A DNA stretch of 64,000 nt from Nocardioides solisilvae (lineage in GTDB: Bacteria; Actinomycetota; Actinomycetes; Propionibacteriales; Nocardioidaceae). Positions 25,166 through 34,364 of the stretch are shown here, one piece after another. Below the pieces are notes generated by a model, which did no database searches, was not told the origin of the DNA, and saw only the letters and a program-made list of their open reading frames with translations. Position numbers and translations under genes: made by a program. Position 1 is the first letter of the stretch. Every line of letters begins with the position of its first letter. The stretch is taken from contig NZ_QHKX01000002.1 in the NCBI RefSeq assembly GCF_003194625.1, positions 930,001 through 994,000 on the forward strand. Reading direction: 5' to 3'.

Positions 25166-27798
25166 GCCTGCTCCCGCACGCCGATGGTGGCGGCCACGAG
25201 CACGGGCTCCGGCGTCCGGCCGCCGCCCGCGCCGGACCCGTCGTCGGGGACCACGGGCTGGATCTGGCCGCGCTCGGTGGTGAAGGCGATGGAGGGGTCC
25301 GGCGTCCCGGGGGCGTTGACGAAGGAGACGAACCGGGCCAGCTTGTCCGGGTCCTCCAGGGTGGCCTGCCACTCGTCGCGGTAGGAGCCGATGTGGCGCA
25401 CCATCGCCGCCTCCAGCTCGGCGCCCAGGCCGAGCTCGTCGTCGACCACGACGGCACGCACCCGGTCGAGCCCCCCGTCCAGCTGCTCGACCCAGGCCGA
25501 GGTCCGCTGGAGCCGGTCGGCGGTGCGGACGTAGTACATGAGGAACCGGTCGAGGTAGCGCACCAGGGTCTCGGTGTCGAGGTCGCCGGCGAGCAGCTGC
25601 GCGTGGGCGGGGTTGGCCCCGCCGTTGCCGCCGACGTAGAGGTTCCACCCCTTCTCGGTCGCGATCACCCCGAAGTCCTTGCCGCGCGCCTCGGCGCACT
25701 CCCGGGCGCAGCCGCTGACCCCGCCCTTGAGCTTGTGCGGCGAGCGCAGCCCCCGGTAGCGCAGCTCCAGCGCGATGGCGAGGCCCACGCTGTCCTGGAC
25801 GCCGTAGCGGCACCAGGTCGACCCGACGCAGGACTTCACCGTCCGCAGCGACTTGCCGTAGGCGTGACCCGACTCGAAGCCGGCGTCGACCAGCCGTCGC
25901 CAGATCTGCGGCAGCTCCTCCATCCGCGCGCCGAAGAGGTCGATCCGCTGGCCGCCGGTGATCTTGGTGTAGAGGTTGAAGTCGCGGGCGACCTCCCCGA
26001 TCACGATGAGCTTCTCGGGGGTGATCTCGCCGCCGGGGATGCGCGGCACCACGGAGTAGGTGCCGTTGCGCTGGATGTTGGCGAGATAGGCGTCGTTGGT
26101 GTCCTGCAGGGCCTTGGTCTCGGCGCCGAGGACGTGCCCGTTGAACTGGCTGGCGAGGATGCTCGCCACGACCGGCTTGCAGACCTCGCAGCCGCGGCCC
26201 CGGCCGTGCGCCTCGACCAGGTCGTCGAACCGGCGGTAGCCGTGGACGGCGACGAGGTCGAAGAGCTCCTGGCGGGTGAGCGAGAAGTGCTCGCAGAGCC
26301 CCTTGTCGACGACCCGGCCCTGGGCGGCGAAGTGCTCCTCGATGATGTTCTTCACCACCGGGACGCACGAGCCGCAGGTGCTGCCGGCCCTGGTGCAGGA
26401 CTTCACGCAGGAGAGGTCCTGGCAGGCGTGGGCGCCGTCCTCGTCGAGCGCCACCGCGGAGCCGATCTCGCCCTTGGTCACGTTGTTGCAGGAGCACACC
26501 ACCGCCTCGTCGGGCAGGCCGAGCTGGGCACCGGCGCCGCTGCGCGCCGGCAGGATCAGCTCCTCGGGGTTGTCGGGCAGCGTGATCCCCGAGGAGACCA
26601 TCGGGCGGAGCACGCCGTACGCCGACGCGTCGCCGACCAGCACGCCGCCCAGCAGGCGGTGGCCGCCGTCCTCGGCGCGGCCCACCACGAGCTTCTTGTA
26701 GACCCCCGCCACCGCGTCGGCGAAGACCAACTCCAGGGCGCCCGGGGTGGTGGCGAAGGCGTCGCCGAAGCTGGCCACGTCGACGCCGAGCAGCTTGAGC
26801 TTGGTGGACATGTCGGCGCCGGTGAAGGTCCCCGCCCCCTCGAGCAGGGCGTCGACCACCACCTCGGCCATGGAGTAGCCGGGGGCCACGAGGCCGTACA
26901 TCACGCCGCCGGGCGCCGCGCACTCGCCGATCGCGAAGACGTGCGGGTCGCTGCTGCGGCACTGCTCGTCGACGAGCACCCCGCCGCGCTCCGCGACGGC
27001 CAGGCCGGCGTCGCGGGCCAGCTGGTCGCGCGGCCGGATCCCCGCCGAGAAGACCACGAGCTGCGCCTCGACCCGGCCGCCGCCGGCGAGCGCGAGCCCG
27101 GTCACCGCCTCCTCGCCGAGCACCGCCTCGGTGGCGGCGCCGGTGTGCACGGTGACGCCGAGCCCCTCGACGTGGCGGACCAGGGTGCGGCCGCCCGCCT
27201 CGTCGAGCTGGACCGGCATCAGCCGGGGGGCCATCTCGACCACGTGGGTCTCCAACCCCAGCTGGACCAGCGCGTTGGCGGCCTCGAGCCCGAGGAGCCC
27301 GCCGCCGATCACCACGCCCGAGGTGGCCGTGGCGGCGGCGTCGCGGATGGCGTCGAGGTCCTCGATCGTGCGGTAGACGAAACACCCCGGCAGGTCGCGG
27401 CCGGGCACCGGCGGCACGAAGGGAGCGGCGCCGGTGGCCAGCACCAGGGCGTCGTAGCGGACCTGCGTGCCGTCGTCGAGCGCCACGGTCCGGTCCTCGG
27501 CGTCGACCCCCGTCACCCGGGTGCCGAGGCGCAGGTCGACGCGCGGGTCGTCGTACCGGCCCGAGGGGAGCAGCGAGAGCTCGTCGGCGCTGGAGGCGGC
27601 GAAGTAGGAGGTCAGCGCCACCCGGTCGTACGCCGGGCGGCACTCCTCGCCGACCACGACGACGTCGTGGGTCTCGGTGAGGCCCCGCTCGACCGCCGCC
27701 TGCACGAAGCGGTGGCCGACCATGCCGTGCCCGACGACCACGAGGGTCCGGCGCTGGTGGGTCCCGCGCGGGTCTGTCCTGGGGATTCGCTCCGTCAT
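25162..27798 (-). CDS. nirB: Nitrite reductase (NADH) large subunit
   Basis: 878 residues. FAD-binding GHGMVG is at 23-28 and the NAD-binding GGGLLG at 165-170. A BFD-like [2Fe-2S] domain has CSC at 435-437 and TCGSC near 474-478. The sirohaem/[4Fe-4S] domain has Cys657, Cys663, Cys697 and Cys701 (CVGSTWC, CAREC). It reduces nitrite to ammonium with NAD(P)H. ATG 27798 has TACGTT at 27806-27811 ending 7 nt before it and no ribosome binding site. The A/T-richer stretch just upstream (27820-27860) carries two GAAAC motifs that may bind a nitrogen regulator. Confidence 0.95.
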   Translation of the reverse strand: MTERIPRTDPRGTHQRRTLVVVGHGMVGHRFVQAAVERGLTETHDVVVVGEECRPAYDRVALTSYFAASSADELSLLPSGRYDDPRVDLRLGTRVTGVDAEDRTVALDDGTQVRYDALVLATGAAPFVPPVPGRDLPGCFVYRTIEDLDAIRDAAATATSGVVIGGGLLGLEAANALVQLGLETHVVEMAPRLMPVQLDEAGGRTLVRHVEGLGVTVHTGAATEAVLGEEAVTGLALAGGGRVEAQLVVFSAGIRPRDQLARDAGLAVAERGGVLVDEQCRSSDPHVFAIGECAAPGGVMYGLVAPGYSMAEVVVDALLEGAGTFTGADMSTKLKLLGVDVASFGDAFATTPGALELVFADAVAGVYKKLVVGRAEDGGHRLLGGVLVGDASAYGVLRPMVSSGITLPDNPEELILPARSGAGAQLGLPDEAVVCSCNNVTKGEIGSAVALDEDGAHACQDLSCVKSCTRAGSTCGSCVPVVKNIIEEHFAAQGRVVDKGLCEHFSLTRQELFDLVAVHGYRRFDDLVEAHGRGRGCEVCKPVVASILASQFNGHVLGAETKALQDTNDAYLANIQRNGTYSVVPRIPGGEITPEKLIVIGEVARDFNLYTKITGGQRIDLFGARMEELPQIWRRLVDAGFESGHAYGKSLRTVKSCVGSTWCRYGVQDSVGLAIALELRYRGLRSPHKLKGGVSGCARECAEARGKDFGVIATEKGWNLYVGGNGGANPAHAQLLAGDLDTETLVRYLDRFLMYYVRTADRLQRTSAWVEQLDGGLDRVRAVVVDDELGLGAELEAAMVRHIGSYRDEWQATLEDPDKLARFVSFVNAPGTPDPSIAFTTERGQIQPVVPDDGSGAGGGRTPEPVLVAATIGVREQA

Positions 27799-27921
27799 GC
27801 CAGAAAACGTAGGTCGGCGATGTTGTCCCCGGCGTTTCTGATTGTTTCGGTCAGGAAAACCCTGGCTCACGACCTCCCGGCCCCGCCCGGCCGGCCTGCC
27901 GGACGGCCGGCCGGCCTCCGC

Positions 27922-28128
27922 TCAGCCCGGCAGCAGCAGCGCCGAGTCGCCGAACTCGTGCCAGAGGTAGCCACCCGCGACGGCCTCGTCGTAGGCCCGC
28001 TGCACCACCCCCGGGCGGGTCGAGAAGACGGTCTGGTAGGCGTGCAACGGGTAGGCCCGGTCGAGGTAGCCGTAGGCGACCGGTCGCCCGTGGGTCTCCA
28101 CACGGGCCGCGAGGTCGCCGTCGACGCG
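27922..28128 (-). pseudogene. queA-like (AdoMet:tRNA ribosyltransferase-isomerase) remnant
   Basis: About 68 codons without a proper start, ending in TGA at 27924-27922. The reading VDGDLAARVETHGRPVAYGYL, then YPLHAYQTVF, resembles an early-middle part of actinobacterial QueA-type proteins. It jumps straight to RAYDEAVAGGYLWHEFGDSALLLPG, which resembles their C-terminus. A normal protein has over 330 residues, so both the N-terminus and most of the middle are missing. The fragment ends exactly where the opposite-strand soxR fragment begins (about 28128). Family recognition is from memory of motifs only. Confidence 0.55.
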
Positions 28129-28550
28129 TCGCGGCCTCGGCGCTGCGCTACTACGAGGAGCAGGGCCTGATCTCCTCGACCCGGTCGGCCGGCGGCCAGC
28201 GGCGCTACCGGCGCAGCGTGCTGCGTCGGCTCGCGTTCATCCGCGCGGCCTCCAACGTCGGCCTGACCCTCGAGGAGATCCGCGCCGAGCTCGCCACCCT
28301 CCCCGACCACCGCAACCCCACGAAGGCCGACTGGCACCGCATCTCGCGGCACTGGCGGGGGCGGATCGAGGAGCAGATCGCCGCGCTCGAGCGGCTCCGG
28401 GACGGGTTCGAGGGGTGCATCGGCTGCGGGTGCCTGAGCCTGCGTCGCTGCGGCTTCGCCAACCCCGGCGACGTGGCGGCCGCCTCCCCCGAGAGCCCGG
28501 GGGCGGCGTTCCTCCCGCGGGCCTTGCGCCGCCCGGCCCCCGAGCGCTAG
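28128..28550 (+). pseudogene. soxR: soxR fragment lacking its N-terminus and start codon
   Basis: The reading VAASALRYYEEQGLISSTRSAGG is the MerR/SoxR recognition region, followed by the dimer helix and the complete [2Fe-2S] ligand set CIGCGCLSLRRC, then FANPGD. Intact SoxR has about 20-25 more residues in front (first helix of the HTH). No in-frame ATG/GTG/TTG exists before 28218, where GTG would give only the non-DNA-binding part. The homology starts at 28128, where the queA-like remnant on the other strand stops. It is probably non-functional. Confidence 0.7.
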
Positions 28551-28560
28551 GCAGGGGCGC

Positions 28561-29136
28561 ATGACGCGCCTGCTCACCTACTCGCTCACGACGTCGCTCG
28601 ACGGGTACGTCGTCGGCCCCGACGGGCGCTTCGACTGGGCGGCGCCCGACGAGGAGGTCTTCCGGCTCGCCACCGACGAGGTCCGGGGGCTCGGCGCCCA
28701 CCTGATGGGCCGGCGGCTCCACGAGTCGATGCTCTTCTGGGAGGACGTCGACCCGGCCCGGCTCAGCGGCCCGGAGCGGGAGTTCCGCGACCTGTGGCGG
28801 GCCCTGCCCAAGGTGGTCCTGTCCCGCAGCCTCGCCCCCGAGCAGGTGCGCGGGAGCAACACCCGGCTGGCCACCGGCAGCCTGACCGAGGAGGTCGAGC
28901 GGCTGCGCGCCGAGCCCGGCACCGACGACCTCGCGGTCGGCGGCGCGCAGCTCGGCACCCAGGCGGCCCACCTCGGGCTGCTCGACGAGTACCGGATCCG
29001 GGTGCTGCCCGTGCTCGTGGGCGGCGGCACGGCGTACTTCGCCCACGACCGGCGGCAGGTCCGGCTCGAGCTGCTCGAGAGCCGTCCGGTGGGGCAGGTG
29101 CAGTACCTGCGCTACCGGGTGCTCCCGACCGCCTGA
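28561..29136 (+). CDS. Dihydrofolate reductase family protein (RibD C-terminal type)
   Basis: 191 residues. It opens LLTYSLTTSLDGYVVGPDG, has LMGRRLHESMLFWED, PKVVLSRSL, and the NADPH-site segment DDLAVGGAQLGTQAAHLGLLDEYRIRVLPVLVGGGTAYF, all typical of the RibD_C/DHFR-like family. Reductase of unknown substrate; not the housekeeping folA type. It begins 11 nt after the soxR fragment with an AGGGG ribosome binding site. The last 25 bases overlap the convergent FAD-reductase gene. It splits the nitrate assimilation region in two. Confidence 0.87.
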   Translation: MTRLLTYSLTTSLDGYVVGPDGRFDWAAPDEEVFRLATDEVRGLGAHLMGRRLHESMLFWEDVDPARLSGPEREFRDLWRALPKVVLSRSLAPEQVRGSNTRLATGSLTEEVERLRAEPGTDDLAVGGAQLGTQAAHLGLLDEYRIRVLPVLVGGGTAYFAHDRRQVRLELLESRPVGQVQYLRYRVLPTA

Positions 29137-30578
29137 CCGGCCGGCTCCCCGCCGGCCAGCAGCGTCCGGACCACGCCCTCGCAGCCGCCGCAGCCGGTGG
29201 TGGCCCGCGTCCGGCTCCGCACCTCCTCCAGCCTGCCGCAGGCCCGGACGGCGCCCGCGGTCACGCCCGCGCAGGCACAGACCTCGACGTCGTCGGGCAG
29301 CTCCACCGGGACGGCGGGCGTCGGCGGCATCAGCAGCGCCCCCGGCTCGGCCGGGCCGAGGACGGTGCGCCGGTCGAAGAGCTGGGTGACCAGCCCGACG
29401 TGCGAGAGGTCGCCCACCAGCGTCGCCGCCTCGATGACGCCCCCGCGCACGACGAGCTTGCGGTAGGTGCCCCGGAGCGGGTTGCTCACCTCGACGACGT
29501 CCCCAGGGGTGGTCTCCGGCTCGCCGAGCACGGCGACCTCGAGACCGCTGGCGCGCAGCCGGGCGACGGCGCGGTGGCCGTCGTACCCGCCCGTCACCCT
29601 GCTGCCGGCCTCCTCGCCGCCGCGGCACAGGTGCGCGGCCAGCACGGCGGCCTGCTCCCAGGCGGGCGCGACGAAGCCGGTGGTGCGGCCGAGCCGCTCG
29701 GCGCAGTCGCCCAACGCGTGGACCCGCTCGTCGGTGACCGACTCCAGCCACCGTCCCACCACGACGCCGCGGCGCACCATCAGCCCCGCCCGGCGGGCGA
29801 GGGCGGTCGAGGGGCGGCCGCCCGCGGTGAGGACGACGAGGTCGGTCGGCAGGTCGACGCCGTTGTCGAGGCGCAGCCCGTCGGGGGTGAGCCGGACGGC
29901 GCGGACGCCGGTGTAGACGTCCGTGCCGAGCCGCTCCAGGTCGCGCCGCAGGACCGCTCCGGCGGCCTCACCCACCTGTCCCGAGAGCAGGTGGGTGCTC
30001 CCCTCGACCACCTCGGTGGCCACCCCGCGCACGGCCAGCGCGCGAGCGACCTGGAGGCCGAGCAGCCCGCCGCCGACGACGACCGACCGGCCGGGCAGGC
30101 CCTCGGCCAGCCGGTCGAGCAGCCGGTGGCAGTCGGCGACGCTGCGGAAGGCGTGCACCGACTCGTGCAGCCTCCCGTCCAGGCCCACCAGGCCGCGGAT
30201 CGGCGGCAGCGTCGGGATCGCGCCGGTGGCCAGGACCAGCCGGTCCCAGCCGATCCGGTGCCCGTCGACCAGCACCACCTCGCCGGCCTCCCGGTCGACC
30301 TCGGCCACCCGGGTGCCGAGCCGCAGGTCGATCCCGTGGTCGGCGAACCAGGCCGGGTCGCGCAGGGTGAGGGCGTCCTCGCGGTGGCTCCCCTCGAGCA
30401 CGGCGGAGAGCAGGATCCGGTTGTACGGCGCGTGCTCCTCCTCGCCGACCACGGTGACGCGGCCCGGGTAGCCCCCCGCGACGAGCCCCTCGACCAGCCG
30501 GGTCGCCGCCATCCCAGCGCCCACCACCACCAGCCGCTCGCCGGCCCGTCCCCCGGTCGGCCCGGTCACCTCAACCAC
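29112..30578 (-). CDS. FAD/NAD(P)-dependent oxidoreductase with BFD-type [2Fe-2S] domain; assimilatory nitrate reductase electron-transfer partner
   Basis: 488 residues. FAD site VVVGAGMAATRL is near 18-29, EHAPYNRILLSAVL follows, and the NAD site VVVGGGLLGLQ is near 167. The C-terminal BFD-like domain carries CACAGVTAGAV and TTGCGGCEG, four Cys for a [2Fe-2S] cluster. It resembles the reductase half of NirB without the sirohaem domain, like NasB/NasC of Bacillus, which feed electrons from NADH to NasA. GTG 30578 overlaps the nasA stop by 8 bp, so the two are co-translated. The specific pairing is inferred from this arrangement. Confidence 0.85.
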   Translation of the reverse strand: MVEVTGPTGGRAGERLVVVGAGMAATRLVEGLVAGGYPGRVTVVGEEEHAPYNRILLSAVLEGSHREDALTLRDPAWFADHGIDLRLGTRVAEVDREAGEVVLVDGHRIGWDRLVLATGAIPTLPPIRGLVGLDGRLHESVHAFRSVADCHRLLDRLAEGLPGRSVVVGGGLLGLQVARALAVRGVATEVVEGSTHLLSGQVGEAAGAVLRRDLERLGTDVYTGVRAVRLTPDGLRLDNGVDLPTDLVVLTAGGRPSTALARRAGLMVRRGVVVGRWLESVTDERVHALGDCAERLGRTTGFVAPAWEQAAVLAAHLCRGGEEAGSRVTGGYDGHRAVARLRASGLEVAVLGEPETTPGDVVEVSNPLRGTYRKLVVRGGVIEAATLVGDLSHVGLVTQLFDRRTVLGPAEPGALLMPPTPAVPVELPDDVEVCACAGVTAGAVRACGRLEEVRSRTRATTGCGGCEGVVRTLLAGGEPAGQAVGSTR

Positions 30579-32652
30579 CGGCCACCGCCAGCCGGGCCGC
30601 GCAGGCCTTGAACTCCGGCATCCGCGACGCCGGGTCGAGCGCGTCGGAGGTGAGCCGGTTGGCGCCGGCCCAGTGGAACGGGACGAAGACGGTGTCGGGC
30701 CGGATCGACTCCGAGACCCGCCCGGGAGCGACCATCCGGCCCCGCCGGGTCACCACCTCGAGCGGCTCGCCGTCGGCCGTGCCGAGGCGGGTGGCCAGGA
30801 GCGGGTGCAGCTCGACGTACGGCCCGGTGTCGGGGAGGTCGCGGATCCGCCGGGTCTGGGCGCCGGACTGGTACTGGGCCAGCACCCGCCCCGTGGTCAG
30901 GTGGACCGGGAAGTCGGCGCACGGCTCCTCGGCGAGGCCGGCGTGGTCCACGACGTGGAACCGGGCGCGGCCGTCGGGGTGGGCGAAGCGGTCGGCGAAC
31001 ATCCGCGGGGTGCCCGGGTGGTCGACGTCGGGGCAGGGCCAGAAGACCCCCTGCTCGTCGCGGATCCGCTGCCACGTGATGCCCGCGTAGTCGGCCTTGC
31101 CACCGGCCGAGGCGGCCCGCAGCTCGGTGAAGACCTCCTCGGGGTCGGTCGCCAGCGGGACCGGGCTGTCCAGCCGCTCGGCGAGGCCGGCGAGCACCTC
31201 GAGCTCGGTCCGCACGCCCGCGGGGGGCGTCACCGCGCGCTGGCGCAGCAGCACCCGGCCCTCGAGGTTGGTCATCGTCCCCGACTCCTCCGCCCACTGC
31301 GTGACGGGCAGCACCACGTCGGCGAGGGCGGCGGTCTCCGAGAGGACGAAGTCGCAGACGACCAGCAGGTCGAGGGCGGCGAGCCGCTCGACGACCCGGG
31401 ACGCGTTCGGCGCGGAGACCACGAGGTTGGAGCCGTGGACCAGCAGCGCCCGCGGTCCGTCGTCGGTGCCGAGCGCCATCAGCAGCTCGTGGGCCGAGCG
31501 CCCCTTGCCCGGCAGCGAGGCGGGGTCCACGCCCCAGACCCCGGCGACGTGGGCGCGGGCCGCCGGGTCCTCGATCGACCGGTAGCCGGGCAGCTGGTCG
31601 GCCTTCTGGCCGTGCTCGCGACCGCCCTGGCCGTTGCCCTGCCCGGTGAGGCAGCCGTAGCCGGCGTACGGCCGCCCGCACTGGCCCAGCGCCAGGGCGA
31701 CGTTGATCCAGGCCAGGACGGTGTCGGAGCCGCTCACGTGCTGCTCGGCCCCCCGCGCGGTGAGCACCACGACCCGGGCCCGCTCCCCCGTGGGACGGCG
31801 GGAGGCCAGCAGGTCGGCGAGCTCCCGCAGCTGCGCGGCCGGGACGCCGCTGACCCGCTCGACCCGCTCGGGCCACCACGCCGAGACCGAGGCGCGCACG
31901 GCCTCGAAGCCGGTCGTCCGGTCGGCGACGTACTCCTCGTCGACCGCGCCCGCGGCCACCAGCAGGTGGAGCACGCCCAGGGCCAGCGGCAGGTCGGTGC
32001 CCGGCACCGGCTGCACGAAGAGGTCGGCCCGCTCGGCCGTGGCCGTGCGCCGCGGGTCGACCACGACCACCCGGCCGCCGCGCTCCCGCAGGCGGTCGAG
32101 GTGCCGGGCCGCCGGCGGCATCGTCTCGGCGAGGTTGGAGCCGACCAGCACCACGACGTCGGCCTGCTCGACGTCGGCGAGTGGGAACGGGAGCCCGCGG
32201 TCGACGCCGAACGCCCGGGTCCCCGCCGAGGCGGCCGAGGACATGCACCACCGGCCGTTGTAGTCGATCTGGCTGGTGCCGAGGACGACGCGGGCGAACT
32301 TGCCGAGCTGGTAGGCCTTCTCGTTGGTGAGCCCGCCCCCGCCGAAGACGCCGACCGCGTCCGGGCCGTGCTGGGACCGGAGCGCCGCGAGCCGGGCGGC
32401 CACCAGGTCGAGCGCCTCGTCCCAGCCCACCGGGGTGAACTCCCCGGTCGTCCGGTCCCGCAGCAGCGGAGTGGTGAGCCGCTCCCGGTCGCCCAGCAGC
32501 CGGGCGGCGCTCCACCCCTTGCGACACAGCGCGCCGGCGTTGACCTCGAACTCCGGCCACTCCTGCACCTCGGGGCTGCGGCGCCCGACCAGCCGCATCC
32601 CGCACTGGAGCGAGCAGTAGGGGCAGTGGGTCGCCGTCGACGCGGTGGTCAT
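30571..32652 (-). CDS. nasA: Assimilatory nitrate reductase catalytic subunit (molybdopterin oxidoreductase)
   Basis: 693 residues. The N-terminal [4Fe-4S] ligands are Cys10, Cys13, Cys17 and Cys43 (CPYCSLQCG, ALCRKG). Bis-MGD domain features include GGGGLTNEKAYQLGKF, the likely Mo-ligand region DYNGRWCMSSA, VLVGSNLAETMPP and QWAEESGTMTNLEGRV. The C-terminal dinucleotide-binding domain has LTTGRVLAQYQSG. It reduces nitrate to nitrite in the cytoplasm. ATG 32652 overlaps the narK stop (TGATG) with a GAGGA ribosome binding site. Formate dehydrogenase is excluded by the nitrate-gene context and the CMSSA site, which carries the Cys of nitrate reductases. Confidence 0.92.
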   Translation of the reverse strand: MTTASTATHCPYCSLQCGMRLVGRRSPEVQEWPEFEVNAGALCRKGWSAARLLGDRERLTTPLLRDRTTGEFTPVGWDEALDLVAARLAALRSQHGPDAVGVFGGGGLTNEKAYQLGKFARVVLGTSQIDYNGRWCMSSAASAGTRAFGVDRGLPFPLADVEQADVVVLVGSNLAETMPPAARHLDRLRERGGRVVVVDPRRTATAERADLFVQPVPGTDLPLALGVLHLLVAAGAVDEEYVADRTTGFEAVRASVSAWWPERVERVSGVPAAQLRELADLLASRRPTGERARVVVLTARGAEQHVSGSDTVLAWINVALALGQCGRPYAGYGCLTGQGNGQGGREHGQKADQLPGYRSIEDPAARAHVAGVWGVDPASLPGKGRSAHELLMALGTDDGPRALLVHGSNLVVSAPNASRVVERLAALDLLVVCDFVLSETAALADVVLPVTQWAEESGTMTNLEGRVLLRQRAVTPPAGVRTELEVLAGLAERLDSPVPLATDPEEVFTELRAASAGGKADYAGITWQRIRDEQGVFWPCPDVDHPGTPRMFADRFAHPDGRARFHVVDHAGLAEEPCADFPVHLTTGRVLAQYQSGAQTRRIRDLPDTGPYVELHPLLATRLGTADGEPLEVVTRRGRMVAPGRVSESIRPDTVFVPFHWAGANRLTSDALDPASRMPEFKACAARLAVAGG

Positions 32653-34166
32653 CAGATCCTCGCCGCCGCGAGGCCCGTTGCGCCGGACCGACGGCGCAGG
32701 TAGACGCCCCAGGTCACGACCGCGCAGATCACGTAGAAGCCGGTGAAGACCACGAAGGCGCCCTTGGTCGCCTCCATCGGCTCGGCGACCCAGGGGGCGG
32801 AGAAGGCGAGCGGGATGAGGAACCCGCCGACCGCGCCCACGGCGCCGATGACGCCGATGGCGGCGGAGGCCTGCTTGGTGGCGTCGTGCAGCGCCCGGGT
32901 GCGCTCCGGGGTGTGCGGGGTGGTGGCGTGCTCCGCCTGGACCCGGAAGATCGCGGGGATCATCTTGTAGGTGGAGCCGTTGCCGATCCCGGTGCAGGCG
33001 AAGATGCAGAGGAAGAACGCGAGGAACCAGCCGAACCAGGACTGGTTCTCCAGCGCGATCGCCGGGTCGGCGGTGGGGTTGGGGGTGAGCCGGGTGAGCG
33101 TCCACAGCACGGCCAGGGTGAAGACGACCAGCCCGAGGAAGGCGCCGAGGGTCACCCGGGCGCCGCCGAGCCGGTCGGCGAGCCACCCGCCGAAGGGGCG
33201 GGTGACCGAGCCGACGCCCGCACCCAGGAAGGCGTAGTAGGCGAAGAAGATGCCGGTGCCCAGCGGCGCCGGCTCCGGCACCCAGAAGTTGAGCTTGATC
33301 AGCAGCGGCATCGCGGCGGAGTAGCCGATGAAGGAGCCGAAGGTGCCGATGTAGAGGAACGACATCACCCAGGTCTGCCGGTTGCGGACCACCGCCAGCT
33401 GCTCGCGCGGCCGCGAGACGGCCGGGCCCAGGTTGTCCATCCAGCGCCAGGCGGCGAACGCCGCGACGACGGCGAGGCCGGCGTACACGTAGGCGGCCAC
33501 CTCCAGGCTGATCCCCGACTCCCGGGCCTTCACGAGGCCGAAGATCCCCGCCCCGCCGACCATCACCGGCAGCAGCAGCTGGATCAGCGAGACGCCCAGG
33601 TTGCCGCCGGCGGCGTTGAGGCCGAGCGCCGCGCCCTTCTTGCTCGAGGGGTAGAAGAAGTTGATGTTGGCCATCGAGGAGGCGAAGTTGCCGCCGCCGA
33701 AGCCCGCGGTCGCCGCGACCAGGCAGAAGACCCAGTACGGCGTCTCCGGCCGCTGCACGAAGAAGGCGAAGAGCAGCGTCGGCACCAGCAGCAGGAGGGC
33801 GCTCACCACGGTCCAGTTGCGGCCGCCGAACTTCGGCACGGCGAACGTGTAGGGCAGCCGCAGCAGGGAGCCGACGAGGTTGGGCAGCGCCACCAGCAGG
33901 AAGAGCTGCTGGGCGGTGAAGCTGAAGCCCTGGGCCAGCAGGAAGGCCGAGGAGACGCTCCAGATCAGCCAGACCGAGAAGCCCAGGTGCTCGGCGAAGA
34001 TCGACCAGAGCAGGTTGCGCCGGGCGACCTGCTTGCCGCCGTTCTCCCAGAAGGCCGGGTCCTCCGGGTGCCAGTCGTCGATCCACCGCCCCGTGCGGCG
34101 CCGGCGGGCGGCGGGCGGGGCGGGGGTCGGGTCCGGGGCGACGGGTGTGTCGGTGAGGGTGGCCAT
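32652..34166 (-). CDS. narK: Nitrate/nitrite transporter, NarK family MFS
   Basis: 504 residues with a ~70-residue soluble N-terminus then 12 hydrophobic segments. The NarK nitrate signature appears twice in the expected form: GFGGGNFASSMANINFFYP with GLNAAGGNLGV, and later FACTGIGNGSTYKMIP. It moves nitrate in or nitrite out across the membrane. ATG 34166 is chosen for its strong GGAGGA ribosome binding site 5 nt upstream; an upstream in-frame ATG (34247) has none. First gene of the narK-nasA-reductase operon. A GlnR-like site lies about 70-110 bp upstream. Confidence 0.93.
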   Translation of the reverse strand: MATLTDTPVAPDPTPAPPAARRRRTGRWIDDWHPEDPAFWENGGKQVARRNLLWSIFAEHLGFSVWLIWSVSSAFLLAQGFSFTAQQLFLLVALPNLVGSLLRLPYTFAVPKFGGRNWTVVSALLLLVPTLLFAFFVQRPETPYWVFCLVAATAGFGGGNFASSMANINFFYPSSKKGAALGLNAAGGNLGVSLIQLLLPVMVGGAGIFGLVKARESGISLEVAAYVYAGLAVVAAFAAWRWMDNLGPAVSRPREQLAVVRNRQTWVMSFLYIGTFGSFIGYSAAMPLLIKLNFWVPEPAPLGTGIFFAYYAFLGAGVGSVTRPFGGWLADRLGGARVTLGAFLGLVVFTLAVLWTLTRLTPNPTADPAIALENQSWFGWFLAFFLCIFACTGIGNGSTYKMIPAIFRVQAEHATTPHTPERTRALHDATKQASAAIGVIGAVGAVGGFLIPLAFSAPWVAEPMEATKGAFVVFTGFYVICAVVTWGVYLRRRSGATGLAAARI

Positions 34167-34236
34167 CGGGTCCTCCGTGGGTTCGGCGGGGGTCGGCGGG
34201 TGGTCGACGTCGACCCGTGAAGCCTCCGGCGGGGAT

Positions 34237-34273
34237 GTTTCGCACACCGCCCGCTGTGTTTCACCCAGGTGTC
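34237..34273 (-). promoter_or_regulatory. Candidate GlnR-like operator upstream of narK
   Basis: On the minus strand GACAC (34273-34269), 6 nt, then GAAAC (34262-34258); a second GAAAC follows at 34241-34237, 21 bp on. The GlnR consensus is GTnAC-n6-GaAAC, usually in tandem at 22 bp. The match is partial but sits where nitrogen control of narK-nasA would be expected. Confidence 0.35.
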
Positions 34274-34364
34274 AACTTCTTCTCACGCCCTCACGGCCAC
34301 CTCCCTCGCGACCTCGCGGCCCCGGGACCCGGCGCCCCGGCCGGGCCGCCGTATCCTGCCCGTC

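Noticed and set aside
30571..34245. A 1224-codon open frame that could look like a NarK-NasA fusion
   Set aside because: The nasA frame starts at 32652 with its own ribosome binding site and Fe-S motif; upstream, the real protein (NarK) is in another frame.
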